64,000 bases of DNA, taken from the NCBI GenBank assembly GCA_035934535.1, contig DASYXS010000091.1, positions 1 to 64,000 of the forward strand. The letters run 5' to 3'. The notes below the pieces were generated by a model. That model saw only the letters and a list, made by a program, of their open reading frames with translations, did not search any database and was not told the origin of the DNA. The position numbers and the translations under genes were made by a program. The DNA is from DASSJF01 sp035934535 (GTDB lineage Bacteria; Sysuimicrobiota; Sysuimicrobiia; Sysuimicrobiales; Segetimicrobiaceae). Positions 1 to 8,567 of this stretch are shown here, in pieces; position 1 is the stretch's first letter, and the number at the start of each line of letters is the position of its first letter.

Positions 1-6
1 CGGGTC

Positions 7-717
7 ATGGGCGACCTGCAGAGGGCCAACGTCCCGGCCGGCACGCTCAACGATCTGCAGACCCACATCACGCAGCAGGATGCGCAGATCAATCAGCTCA
101 CCCAGCAGACCAACGACCTCAAGACTCAGGCCGCCAACCTGACCGCCGCCAACACCGGCCTAACCCAGCAGGTGGCGACACAGGACGCGCAGATCGCGCA
201 GCTCAAGTCCCAGCTGGCGGCGGCGACCGCGTCGCAGCCGCAGCAGGTCGCACCGCTGGACCTGGCGATGTCCCTCAAAAGCGTGGTCGACAAGGTTCAG
301 GCAGCGGCGCGGCAGGGGACCGGCGTGCAGGCGACCCTGTCGAAGATGGACATCGAAGTCAAGACCCTGATCAACGTTACGCCGAGCAACGAGGCCGTGC
401 TCGTCATCCCGGATCCGAAAGCCCTCCCCGATCCCGCCCACCTCTCGACCATGACTCTCTCTTTCGGAGCGATTCCGAAGCTCACGAGTCCGGCACCGCC
501 TGCCGGCCAACCACCGGGCGGTCCAGCGCCGTCGGCACCGCCGTCGAGGCCGGCCGGGCCGGCGCCCGCGGGGCCCTCCGGTCCGGCGCAGCCCAGCACA
601 GCGCCTGGCGGGCGCGGGCCAGCGCCTCCGGGTCCGAGGCCGCCGGCGTCGGGCCTGCAGCGGTTCCTCAATGCGCTCGCGGTCCTCGGCGAGCGCCGGC
701 GCGGATCGGCGTCTTAG
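7..717 (+). CDS. Coiled-coil protein with Pro-rich tail, unknown function
   Basis: I do not recognise this 236-aa protein. Residues about 10-75 form a Gln/Leu-rich coiled coil (repeats such as QQDAQINQLTQQ and ATQDAQIAQLKSQL). A compact middle segment (about 80-160) follows and contains a beta-like stretch TMTLSFGAIP. The tail (about 160-215) is low-complexity Pro/Gly/Ala. No signal peptide or membrane helix is visible. The reading frame stays open to the left edge, so the true start may lie outside the window; ATG at 7 is the first methionine. The next gene has the same outline (coiled coil, a PLD(R/L) junction, then a small globular part), so the two may be distant paralogs or structural partners. 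It is the first of a set of unusual genes running to about 8.5 kb. Confidence 0.6.
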   Translation: MGDLQRANVPAGTLNDLQTHITQQDAQINQLTQQTNDLKTQAANLTAANTGLTQQVATQDAQIAQLKSQLAAATASQPQQVAPLDLAMSLKSVVDKVQAAARQGTGVQATLSKMDIEVKTLINVTPSNEAVLVIPDPKALPDPAHLSTMTLSFGAIPKLTSPAPPAGQPPGGPAPSAPPSRPAGPAPAGPSGPAQPSTAPGGRGPAPPGPRPPASGLQRFLNALAVLGERRRGSAS

Positions 718-755
718 GCCGCAGCCGCGGACCGCCGCCAATCGAAAATCCCGGG

Positions 756-1637
756 GTGATCGAGCCTATGCCCCTCATTACCAACAACATCGACGAGGCA
801 CGGCTCGCCTACACGGCGCTGGAGAGCCGCGCCGTGTCCGCCGAACAACGCGCGGACGCCCTTCAGACGACCGTCGAGCAACTCAGGGTCGCGCAGCCGA
901 TTCTGGCGGCGGTTGCCGACCGGTTGTCGCAGCACGCGGTGAACCAGGAGGCCGTGAACTCACAGCTGAGAGCACAGCAGGCCGGGCAGGTGAGCCCGGA
1001 TACGCCGCTCGACCGCTTCGTCGCGTCCGTCGGCCTGGCCGCGGCCCTCGGCGAGGCCACCATGGCGGACCGCGCGGTGGCATCGATCGCCGCGACGGTG
1101 CAGGGTTATCTCGTCGCGGCGACCGGCTCGGCGGCGCCGGCACTGCGGTTCTATCAACCCGAGTTCGGTGCGCCCGGCACCGCGGGATCGGCGTCGTTTG
1201 AAGTCACAAAGACGCCGCCCACGGCCGGTGCTGCGGTGCCGCGCAACCTGTACGCGGTGCTGCGGGACAAGCAGGCGATGTTCGACGACCCGTACTGGAC
1301 GCGCTTCGTGACGGCCGCGCCGCCGCCGTCGCAGCCCGCGCGGCAGATCGTCGTGGAGATCGCCCAGGTACTGGCCGCCGCGGGCTCGTGGGACTTTGCG
1401 TTCCTGGTGCAGGCGGCGGCGGCGATCGCCGCGCTCGAAACCACGCTCACGGGGCTCGTCGGGCGGGCGGCTCCGTCGCCGCGGGCGGCGTCGTACGCGG
1501 CCGCGGTCGCGGCGCTCTCCTCGCTCGTGGCAGCCCTCGCTCCGAACGTCAAGGCGGTGCCGGTCGCCGGCGACGTCTATGCGCTCGCCGCGACCCTGGA
1601 CGCCACCACCGGCATCGCCGGGACGCTCCGCTCGTGA
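756..1637 (+). CDS. Coiled-coil/helical protein, unknown function
   Basis: A 293-aa protein of unknown family. GTG at 756 is the first start; an in-frame ATG four codons later (768) is an alternative. Residues about 12-85 are a heptad-type helix rich in Ala, Gln and Glu. After the segment TPLDRFVASVGLAA comes an Ala-rich helical domain, and a middle section around YAVLRDKQAMFDDPYWTRF looks globular. The C-terminal third is Ala/Val-rich and amphipathic but not a clear membrane helix, and there is no signal peptide. The stop codon overlaps the GTG start of the next gene (GTGA), so the two are probably translationally coupled. The architecture resembles the preceding gene. No function can be assigned from sequence alone. 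Confidence 0.6.
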   Translation: MIEPMPLITNNIDEARLAYTALESRAVSAEQRADALQTTVEQLRVAQPILAAVADRLSQHAVNQEAVNSQLRAQQAGQVSPDTPLDRFVASVGLAAALGEATMADRAVASIAATVQGYLVAATGSAAPALRFYQPEFGAPGTAGSASFEVTKTPPTAGAAVPRNLYAVLRDKQAMFDDPYWTRFVTAAPPPSQPARQIVVEIAQVLAAAGSWDFAFLVQAAAAIAALETTLTGLVGRAAPSPRAASYAAAVAALSSLVAALAPNVKAVPVAGDVYALAATLDATTGIAGTLRS

Positions 1638-3547
1638 AGGCCGTGGAGCGCCGGCGAGCAGAACGTCTGGCCGAGCGGCATCGCGAGTTCTTGGACGGGC
1701 TCGCGGCCGAACGCGCGGCGCGTTCGCAGGCGGAGGCGCGCGAGCGCAAGACGCGCGAAGCCAAGCTGGCCGAGTTGCGCGAGCAGAAGCGCCGCGAGCG
1801 GCAGGCGGAGCTCCTCCGGATACAGCAGTCAGAGCGCGAACGGGCGGAGCGTGTGGCGGAAGCGCGTGCCGCGCGCGCCCGCGCAGAACAGGCGGTCCGC
1901 CGGCCCGGGGCAGAGGGGCCGCCGCGAGCGCGCCCTTCGCGGCGCGCGGCCGTCGAGCAGCCTGGGGTCCGTGGCGCCGCACGGGAGCGCCGGCCAAGGA
2001 TTGCGCTTGCAGCGAATCGCCCGCCGGTCCGGCGCGTCTACAGGCTCGCGCGGCCCTCCGTGTTGCGCGCCGCGTTGGCCGTCCGGGGACCGGTCCGGCC
2101 GGCGGCCCCGCGAGAGTCCGTCGCGCGCCAGGCGCAGGCGCCGCGCAGTCGGAAGCCGCGCGTGGCCGAACGTCCGGCCCAGCGCCGGGCGGCGACGAGG
2201 ACGGCCAAGACGGTAGAGGCCCGACGGCCTGCGACCGCCGGCCGGGCCGTTGCGCGCCCCATGCGTCCCACGTTGTCCCCGCCCCGCGGCGCGCGGCGCA
2301 TTTACAAGATCGCCGGACCGGTTGCCGCCGGTCTTGCCGCGCGCCGCCCGCCCCGGCCGGGACGGATCCCGGCGGGAGCGCCCGCGGTCCGGCAGCTCGC
2401 GTCGGCGACGAGACAGGCGGCGCAACAGCGCGCACGGCAACGCACTCAGCAGCCCCCGCCGCGACAGCAGCACCGTCAAGCCGCCGCGGCCGCGCAACAG
2501 CGCCGTGCGGCCGCCGCCCCCCCGGTGCGCGAGCTTCACGGGCTTGCGAAACCGGCGGCCCCGGCGCCTGCCGCCGGCGCAACCGCCGCTGCGGCACCGG
2601 CTGCATCCGCCTCCGTGCCCGCGTCATCGAATGCGATCCGCTGGCTGCGGACGCACGCGGGCTATGTCGTTGACGGCAACGGAAAGGGCGTCGTCTTCCG
2701 CGGCATCACCGCCGACGGCCTCGATGCGGCAGCACCGGCCGCCGATCAGACGCTCGCGGACGCGCTCGGGCTCAGCAATGCCGGCCTCTCCGCGATTTTC
2801 GACCTCTGGAAATTGAACGTGATCCGGGTGCCGTTTCGGGCGCAGACCGTGCTCGCCGGCAACGGCGCGCTCTCAAGCACCGACGTACTGGCGGGACTGG
2901 ACGGCCTGATCCAGGCGGTGTCGGACGCCCGCGGGTACGTCATGCTCAGCCAGCAGGCCCCCGGCGGTACCGCGCTGCCGGACGAGCCGGTCTTCGAGGC
3001 GTGGAACACACTGGCCACCCGCTACGTGGACGAGCCGGCGGTCCTCTTTGAACCGTTTGCGTCGGACTTACCGCTCGCCGCCAATTGGCTCGACGCCGCC
3101 CTGCTGCTGGTCGGTCTCATCCGTTCGCAGCACCCGGCGTCGCTGCTCTTCCTCGGGAACGGCACGGGCGGCGCCGACGTCGGCGGGCTCCCGCTTCGGT
3201 TCTCCACCGGCGATCCGGTGCCCAACATCGTGTACACCATCGCAGTCGATCCGGCGCATCCGCCGAACGGCGCGGATGCGCGGCTTGCCGAGTGGACGGA
3301 CTCGTTTCCCCTGGTGGCCTGCCCGTGGTCGAACGGCGGCCCGGCGTTTGACCGCACGCCGGAACTCGCCGCGGAGTTCTTCAGCCGGTACGGCCTGGGT
3401 TGGATCGCCTCCAACTGGAGCGCGGCGCCGCGGCTCGTCGAAGATGCGGCCGGCGTCGACTTGACTCCCACGGGGTGGGGCCTCACGGTCCGGCGCGCGG
3501 TGGCGCTGCCGACGCGCCCCCAGTACGTACGGATTCTTTCAGGCTGA
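1634..3547 (+). CDS. Arg-rich coiled-coil protein with GH5-like domain lacking catalytic residues
   Basis: A 637-aa protein; I chose GTG 1634 because it overlaps the previous stop (GTGA) and starts the coding-like sequence VKAVERRRAERLAERH. Residues 1-100 are a highly charged Arg/Glu/Ala coiled coil, about 100-330 are basic, Pro/Arg/Ala-rich and disordered, and about 332-637 resemble a glycoside hydrolase family 5 (cellulase-type) barrel. Barrel landmarks are GYVVDGNGKGVVFRGI at the domain start, WKLNVIRVPF, RYVDEPAVLFEPF and LGWIASNW. At the position of the family's NEP acid/base motif the protein reads ASD, and no EFG-like nucleophile motif follows FPLVACPW, so both catalytic Glu appear lost. 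It may be a carbohydrate-binding pseudoenzyme. No signal peptide is seen despite the normally secreted fold. Confidence 0.65.
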   Translation: MKAVERRRAERLAERHREFLDGLAAERAARSQAEARERKTREAKLAELREQKRRERQAELLRIQQSERERAERVAEARAARARAEQAVRRPGAEGPPRARPSRRAAVEQPGVRGAARERRPRIALAANRPPVRRVYRLARPSVLRAALAVRGPVRPAAPRESVARQAQAPRSRKPRVAERPAQRRAATRTAKTVEARRPATAGRAVARPMRPTLSPPRGARRIYKIAGPVAAGLAARRPPRPGRIPAGAPAVRQLASATRQAAQQRARQRTQQPPPRQQHRQAAAAAQQRRAAAAPPVRELHGLAKPAAPAPAAGATAAAAPAASASVPASSNAIRWLRTHAGYVVDGNGKGVVFRGITADGLDAAAPAADQTLADALGLSNAGLSAIFDLWKLNVIRVPFRAQTVLAGNGALSSTDVLAGLDGLIQAVSDARGYVMLSQQAPGGTALPDEPVFEAWNTLATRYVDEPAVLFEPFASDLPLAANWLDAALLLVGLIRSQHPASLLFLGNGTGGADVGGLPLRFSTGDPVPNIVYTIAVDPAHPPNGADARLAEWTDSFPLVACPWSNGGPAFDRTPELAAEFFSRYGLGWIASNWSAAPRLVEDAAGVDLTPTGWGLTVRRAVALPTRPQYVRILSG

Positions 3548-3588
3548 TTTAGCCGAGCACGCCGTCTTCGAAGAACGGAGGGATTCGA

Positions 3589-6500
3589 ATGGCGGACGAT
3601 TCAGAGGCTCGGGCCCGCGGCGCGGCGGCGCGTGGACCGCAGGAGAAACGCGACGACCCGCGGGGGCGCGCGCAGTGGTTTCGCCACAGCCGCCAGCGGA
3701 AGGATGGCAGGCTTGAGGGCGGGCTGATCGGCAGAGCGTCCGCGCAGAAGCGCAGACGAGAACGCGAGGTCTGGCGCCGCCGGGGCATCCCATTCCCGCC
3801 GGCTCCCGGCGCACCCGGCGGACTGCCCCCGGCGCCTCCGGGCGGCCCGGGCACGGTCAACTGGTCGTCGCTTGGCCCCGACGGAGTCGCGCATGGGATG
3901 GCCGGGGCGGTCTTCCCGATCGTGAGCGGCCGCATTACCGCGCTCGCCGTCGGCCCGGGCGGGCAGCGAGTGTACGCCGGCGCCGCGAACGGCGGCGTCT
4001 GGTTCTCTGGCGACGGCGGGACCACGTGGACGCCGCTCGATCAATGGGCCGTCTCTCCGTCCACGGTGCTCAGGCTTCCGGCCGGAACCGATGCCGACGC
4101 CCTGGCGGTCGGCGCGATCGCGGTCCGGTTTGGAGGCCCCGCGTCATCGAGCAGCGCCGGTGACTCCAGCAGTTCGTCCGATTCCAGTTCCTCCGACTCC
4201 AGCAGCTCCTCGGATTCGGGCGGTTCGGCGTCCCCCGATACCATCTACGTCGGGACGGGCGAGCCTAACCACAACATCGACGGATACTTCGGCATCGGCG
4301 TCAAGGTTTCGACGGACGGCGGCAGCACGTTCGCCCTCGAAGGCACCAACCTCGCGGGCAGCGACGTGCACACCATGGTCATCGATCCCGTCGATCCGAC
4401 GATCGTCTTCGCCGCCACGACCACCGGGATCTATCGCCGGCCCGCCGGTCCGGATTTCAGTACGTGGCCCAAGGTCACCGACCCGACCGGATCGTCCGGT
4501 GAAGTCACCGACTTGGTCGTCGCCGGATCAGGCGCCGGGAGGACGTACTACGCGGTCTCGGGATCGGGTGTCTATCAGAGCACCGATATTTTCACAAAGG
4601 ACCCGGGCAGCGTGACCTGGAGCGCGGTGCCCGGCGTGTCGAACAATCGGCGCAAGGCGCTCGGTGCCGGTGAGAATGACAAGTCCGTCGTGTACTGCTT
4701 CGCCGCCGACGCCACGCTGTACCGTCTCGATAGCGGAACAGGCGGAGCGTTTCAGACCGTGAGCGGCGTTCCGAAGGCGGTCTTTGCGGGTCGAGGGGGC
4801 GGACAGGGCTGGTACGATCTGGCAGTGGCCGCCGATCCCACGGACGCCGACACGGTGTACCTGATGGGCGATCTCACGTCCGACAGCGGCTGGGCGCTCG
4901 CCTTGTTCAAGGGCAAGATCACCGTCCAGTCCGGCGTGTACACGTTTCCATTCAACAGCGCCAACGACATGACGGTGAATCCTGACGGCACTACAAATTC
5001 AACGAGCGTGCCGAACGATCCGACGTGGATTGGCCGCGGTATCCATCCCGACGGACATGCTTTGGCCTTCGCCACCAACGCCGATGGGACGCACGACGGC
5101 AGCGTCGTGTGGGCGGGGTGTGACGGCGGCGTGTTCCGATCGGCCTCCGGAGGCGCGCGGGGGTCGTTCGACTCAAAGAATCAGGGCCTCGGCATCACGC
5201 AGTTCAACTACCTGTCCATCCTGACCGATACACCCGGCAAGATCTACGCCGGCTGCCAGGACAACGGAACCCTGCGGTACACGGCCGGAGGCACACCGCC
5301 ATGGTACCAGTCGGGGGGGGGCGACGGCGGTGGTGTGGCGATCAATCCGCGGAACTCCTCGCAGATCATCCGGCAGTACATCTACGGGTCGCTCGAGAGC
5401 ACCTCGGACGACGGCGGCAGCTGGGGATCCGCAGGCCTGCCGGTCAACGCGACGGAGAGCGGGTCGGCCGCCTTCTACGCGCCCGTCAAGGCCCTCGACA
5501 CCGGCAGTACGGCGCTCGTGGCCTTCGGCACGAACCGCCTGTGGTTTCGGACGGATTGGAGCGATCCGTGGGTCACGCTCCCGACTGGCACCAACCCGTA
5601 CCAGGGGGGCGCGTCCAACCTGACACAAGACGTGCTCGACGCGACCAATGGGGCGCCCGTCAGGGCCATCGCGTTCGGCTCCGCGACGATGATCCTGGTC
5701 GCCACCAGCGGACCGTCGGCGACGGGCGCGGTGTACCGCCTCGATCAGGCGGGAGGGAAGTGGACCCTGACGGCGCTGCCCGCGATTCCCACGCCGCCGG
5801 CGCCCGGCTTCATTTTCGTGACGGATCTGGTGGTGGAGGATCCGGCTAAGGGCAGTTTCTACGCGTCGCTCGGCAGCAGCGGCGGCGAGCACGTCCTGTA
5901 CTACGACGGTACCAAGTGGCAGAGCGCCGGCCTCGCGGCCGCCACGCTGGACGCGCCTGCGCAGGCCATCGCGCTCGACCCCGGAGACCCGAACACCGTC
6001 TTTCTCGGAACCGACGTCGGCGTGTGGAAGGGCGTGAAGAGCGGCGGCGCGTGGGCCTGGGATCCGTTCTCGCAGGGACTCCCGGAAGCGGCAGTCACGG
6101 ACCTGGCGGTCCAGACATCGTCCCGCAAATTGCGGGCAGCGACTCACGGGCGCGGCATCTGGGAGATCGATCTCGGCCCGGCAGCGTCCAGCTCCTCGTC
6201 GGCCGACTCGAGCAGTTCCTCATCGTCTGACTCCAGCAGCTCCTCGTTGGATTCGAGCAGCAGCTCTTCGGCGGACTCCAGCAGCTCTTCAAGCGACAGC
6301 GGCTCCAGTTCGTCGGCCGATTCCAGCAGCTCCTCGTCCGGCGACTCGAGTTCGTCGTCCGACTCCAGCAGCTCCTCGGCAGACTCCAGCAGCTCGTCGA
6401 GCGACGGTGGCTCCAGTTCGTCGGCGGATTCCAGCAGTTCATCGGACGGCGGGTCGAGTTCGTCCGCCGATTCCAGTAGTTCGGCGATGGACTCCAGCTC

Positions 6501-6654
6501 CTCAAGTGACGGCGGCGTGAGCTCGTCCGGCGATTCGAGCAGCTCATCTGACGATTCAAGCAGCTCGGCGGCTTCCGGCCGTGCCGCGCCGGCGACGGCG
6601 CCCAAGACAACCCGGTCTGCGGGCAAGCGCGGCCCGTCTCGAGCCAAGCGATGA
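3589..6654 (+). CDS. BNR/sortilin-type beta-propeller protein with Ser/Asp repeats
   Basis: A 1021-aa protein; ATG 3589 has a good GGAGGG ribosome site 6 bases upstream. Residues 1-80 are basic and Pro/Gly-rich. Residues about 85-860 form a beta-propeller of BNR/sortilin-like blades, as in GH74 xyloglucanases or VPS10 proteins, with repeated blade motifs such as GVWFSGDGGTTWTPL, VKVSTDGGSTF and LESTSDDGGSW. A Ser/Asp-rich insert (about 186-213) interrupts an early blade loop, and a long tract of SSSSxDSSS units (about 866-995) forms the C-terminal stalk, ending in a basic tail (SAGKRGPSRAKR). The serine tracts resemble SD-repeat stalks of surface adhesins, but there is no signal peptide, LPXTG or membrane anchor. 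GH74 catalysis cannot be claimed. Serines could be glycosylated by the glycosyltransferase encoded directly downstream. Confidence 0.7.
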   Translation: MADDSEARARGAAARGPQEKRDDPRGRAQWFRHSRQRKDGRLEGGLIGRASAQKRRREREVWRRRGIPFPPAPGAPGGLPPAPPGGPGTVNWSSLGPDGVAHGMAGAVFPIVSGRITALAVGPGGQRVYAGAANGGVWFSGDGGTTWTPLDQWAVSPSTVLRLPAGTDADALAVGAIAVRFGGPASSSSAGDSSSSSDSSSSDSSSSSDSGGSASPDTIYVGTGEPNHNIDGYFGIGVKVSTDGGSTFALEGTNLAGSDVHTMVIDPVDPTIVFAATTTGIYRRPAGPDFSTWPKVTDPTGSSGEVTDLVVAGSGAGRTYYAVSGSGVYQSTDIFTKDPGSVTWSAVPGVSNNRRKALGAGENDKSVVYCFAADATLYRLDSGTGGAFQTVSGVPKAVFAGRGGGQGWYDLAVAADPTDADTVYLMGDLTSDSGWALALFKGKITVQSGVYTFPFNSANDMTVNPDGTTNSTSVPNDPTWIGRGIHPDGHALAFATNADGTHDGSVVWAGCDGGVFRSASGGARGSFDSKNQGLGITQFNYLSILTDTPGKIYAGCQDNGTLRYTAGGTPPWYQSGGGDGGGVAINPRNSSQIIRQYIYGSLESTSDDGGSWGSAGLPVNATESGSAAFYAPVKALDTGSTALVAFGTNRLWFRTDWSDPWVTLPTGTNPYQGGASNLTQDVLDATNGAPVRAIAFGSATMILVATSGPSATGAVYRLDQAGGKWTLTALPAIPTPPAPGFIFVTDLVVEDPAKGSFYASLGSSGGEHVLYYDGTKWQSAGLAAATLDAPAQAIALDPGDPNTVFLGTDVGVWKGVKSGGAWAWDPFSQGLPEAAVTDLAVQTSSRKLRAATHGRGIWEIDLGPAASSSSSADSSSSSSSDSSSSSLDSSSSSSADSSSSSSDSGSSSSADSSSSSSGDSSSSSDSSSSSADSSSSSSDGGSSSSADSSSSSDGGSSSSADSSSSAMDSSSSSDGGVSSSGDSSSSSDDSSSSAASGRAAPATAPKTTRSAGKRGPSRAKR

Positions 6655-6684
6655 CCTGCCGGGCGCTCGAGGGCACCTGAGGCG

Positions 6685-7698
6685 GTGGGCCGGGAGGTCT
6701 GGATCGCCGGATTCCCATCCTTCTATGGAGGGGCCGATACGGAATTGGACCACTTGCTCGACCTGTTTCGCGGCGGCGGCCTCGGCGTGAACCTGGTGCC
6801 GATGTTCGGCTGTGATCCGCGGATGAGGCAGACGGTGCTCGATCGCGGTTGCCGGGTGCTTGATTATCGCGACGACGTCTTCGGCGGCAAGACCGTCGTC
6901 AGCTTCTGCAACGGCCAGTTTCTCGCGAGGCTGCCCGCGATCGCGCAGGCGGCGCGCCCCGAGAAAGTCGTCTGGTTCAACTGCATGACGTACATCTTCG
7001 ATCGGGAACGGGAGGCTCACGCCCGAGGGTTGATCGACGTGTTCGGCTTCCAAAGCGACTATCAGCGGGAGTGTCTGGTGCCGCAACTCGATCCGATCCG
7101 GCCCGTCCGTACTTTTCCGTACCGGCCCTACTTCAACGCAGAGCGCGTTGAATGGCGGTACCGTGAATGGGACGGAACTTACAGGCTAGGCCGCATCTCG
7201 CGAGACGACCAGGCGAAGTTCGCGCCCGATACGTGGCAAATCTTCGACCGGGTGCTTGTTCCGCCGCAGCTCAAGAAAAAGGTCTACATTCTCGGCTACG
7301 GTCCCAACGCCGCCAAGAAGATCGGCCCCGCGCCGCCGACGCTCGATTGGATGACGTGGACGGGGAACGCCATCCCCGCGACCCAGTTCTATCGAACCAT
7401 CGACACGATGATTCACAAGACCGGCGGGTCGCGCGAAAGCTATGCCCGGGTCCTGGTGGAGGCATACGCCCATGGAGTCGTACCCATCGTTGAGAGGGCA
7501 TACGCCTTTCCCGAGTTGGTGAAGCACGGAGAGACGGGATTCATGGCCGGAAGCTCCGATGAGATGAGTTACTATGCCAGTCTTCTCGCCATGAACCCCC
7601 GCGAGCACCGGTGCATGGCGGAGGCCGGCAGACAGCATCTCGAGGATGTCTTGACGGACACAGAGGCCAGTTGGCGCGGGTGGTGCCAGATACTGTAA
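6685..7698 (+). CDS. GT4-type glycosyltransferase
   Basis: A 337-aa GT-B fold glycosyltransferase. The N-terminus has the family's opening strand and loop (VWIAGFPSFYGGADTELDHL). The C-terminal donor-binding half has the GT4-like segment ESYARVLVEAYAHGVVPIV followed by FPELVKHGETGFM, which places two acidic residues near the nucleotide sugar. It starts at GTG 6685, 30 bases after the beta-propeller gene on the same strand, so they are probably co-transcribed. The propeller carries over a hundred serines in tracts, so a role in decorating that protein is an attractive inference, but the acceptor is unknown. No membrane segment is present, so it should act in the cytoplasm. An ordinary surface-polysaccharide transferase is the alternative. 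Confidence 0.7.
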   Translation: MGREVWIAGFPSFYGGADTELDHLLDLFRGGGLGVNLVPMFGCDPRMRQTVLDRGCRVLDYRDDVFGGKTVVSFCNGQFLARLPAIAQAARPEKVVWFNCMTYIFDREREAHARGLIDVFGFQSDYQRECLVPQLDPIRPVRTFPYRPYFNAERVEWRYREWDGTYRLGRISRDDQAKFAPDTWQIFDRVLVPPQLKKKVYILGYGPNAAKKIGPAPPTLDWMTWTGNAIPATQFYRTIDTMIHKTGGSRESYARVLVEAYAHGVVPIVERAYAFPELVKHGETGFMAGSSDEMSYYASLLAMNPREHRCMAEAGRQHLEDVLTDTEASWRGWCQIL

Positions 7699-7744
7699 GG
7701 CTCGCGTGCACGATCTGCACACGTTACGGGTCGGAGGTGGTCGG

Positions 7745-7948
7745 ATGGATTGGGTCGAGAGGCTTATTCACCTAAGCCCGGACGGCGGAAACGGCACGCT
7801 CGAAGTGGCGGTCGCCGCCGGCGCGGCGCTCGCCGTGGCGATGATCGCGGCATCGGCGGGGCTAGCCCGGCTGGCATCGCGGTGGCGTCAAACGGCGCGG
7901 CGGCCACACGCGATCGCGCGACAGCCGGTCGAACGAGGAGGCGGCTAG
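7745..7948 (+). CDS. Small single-pass membrane protein
   Basis: A 67-aa protein. ATG 7745 is preferred over an upstream in-frame ATG (7706) because GGAGG sits 7 bases before it (7733-7737). Residues about 18-42 (LEVAVAAGAALAVAMIAASAGLA) form one membrane helix, followed by a basic Arg-rich tail. No family is recognised. It lies between the glycosyltransferase and a second tiny membrane protein; the three may form a unit. Confidence 0.45.
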   Translation: MDWVERLIHLSPDGGNGTLEVAVAAGAALAVAMIAASAGLARLASRWRQTARRPHAIARQPVERGGG

Positions 7949-8012
7949 GGGCAGCGGCTGCGGCAGAGGCACGCGCGGCCGTCGTCATCGGAGGTGCTGA
8001 GGGGGGAAGAGG

Positions 8013-8324
8013 ATGGATCTGATAATCGCGGGACTGCTGGCCAAGTACCTCACCGACGTCATCAAGTGGCTCGGCGACAAGGGGAATCTCGAGATCCCGA
8101 ACATCGCGAAGAAAGTCGTCGCCTTTATCTTGTCCGCGGCGACCACGTACGTGGCGAGACTGCATCTTCCGGTTGACCTGGGACCGACGATTCAGTCGCT
8201 CCAGCCGGCCCTGACCAGCGTGGTTGTCTCGGGACTCTCCTTCGCGCTGCACGACCTGCTGGACTGGCTCGCGATTGTGGCCGGCAATTTGCAGGCCAAG
8301 TCGGCGCCTCAAAAGGCGGGGTGA
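8013..8324 (+). CDS. Small two-helix membrane protein, holin-like
   Basis: A 103-aa protein starting at ATG 8013 behind a purine-rich stretch (GGGGGGAAGAGG). Two hydrophobic segments are visible, about 32-50 (AKKVVAFILSAATTYVARL) and about 67-90 (LTSVVVSGLSFALHDLLDWL), and the tail ends with several Lys. Size and layout resemble phage-type holins, but I see no defining motif, so this is only a resemblance. The stop overlaps the GTG of the next small gene (GTGA), indicating coupling to a protein that begins a PASTA (peptidoglycan-binding) domain. Confidence 0.5.
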   Translation: MDLIIAGLLAKYLTDVIKWLGDKGNLEIPNIAKKVVAFILSAATTYVARLHLPVDLGPTIQSLQPALTSVVVSGLSFALHDLLDWLAIVAGNLQAKSAPQKAG

Positions 8325-8563
8325 CCTACCGGCAGCGCCGGCAGTGGGGCCTCGCTGCTCCGATCGTTGTGTCTGCGATCGCGCTCACGACGGCTCCGTC
8401 GCTCGGTCAGACCGCATCCGTCCAAGCCCCCAGCGTCGTCGGGCAGACGGACGACCAAGCAGCGTACATCCTGCAGCTTCGCGGTCTTTCCATGGTTCAC
8501 CACCATAAGTTCGACGTCGCGAGGTTGTTAAGGCCTGGGCTGGCAGTCACACACGCTCGGTAG
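8321..8563 (+). CDS. Secreted protein with truncated PASTA domain
   Basis: An 80-aa product beginning at GTG 8321, overlapping the previous stop. Residues 1-30 look like a Sec signal peptide: basic n-region RQRRQW, hydrophobic core, then ALTTAPSLGQ. Residues about 37-55 (APSVVGQTDDQAAYILQLRG) match the start of a PASTA domain (consensus P-x-VVG-x-x-x-x-A-x-x-x-L-x-x-x-GL), a peptidoglycan- and beta-lactam-sensing module usually about 65 residues long. After VHHHKFDV the similarity fades and the frame closes, so the domain is truncated or decayed. An intact ancestor would have been a secreted cell-wall-binding protein. It may be a pseudogene. Confidence 0.45.
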   Translation: MTYRQRRQWGLAAPIVVSAIALTTAPSLGQTASVQAPSVVGQTDDQAAYILQLRGLSMVHHHKFDVARLLRPGLAVTHAR

Positions 8564-8567
8564 CGAC

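Noticed and set aside
1388..1633. N-terminal extension of the GH5-like gene to 1388
   Set aside because: The extra Gly/Arg-rich sequence overlaps the preceding coding region in another frame; GTG 1634 with a GTGA overlap is better.
6144..6647. Acidic 167-aa minus-strand ORF of repeated LLESxDELE units
   Set aside because: It is the exact antisense of the Ser/Asp tract of the beta-propeller gene; the repeats are produced by the serine codons and no ribosome site or start context supports it.
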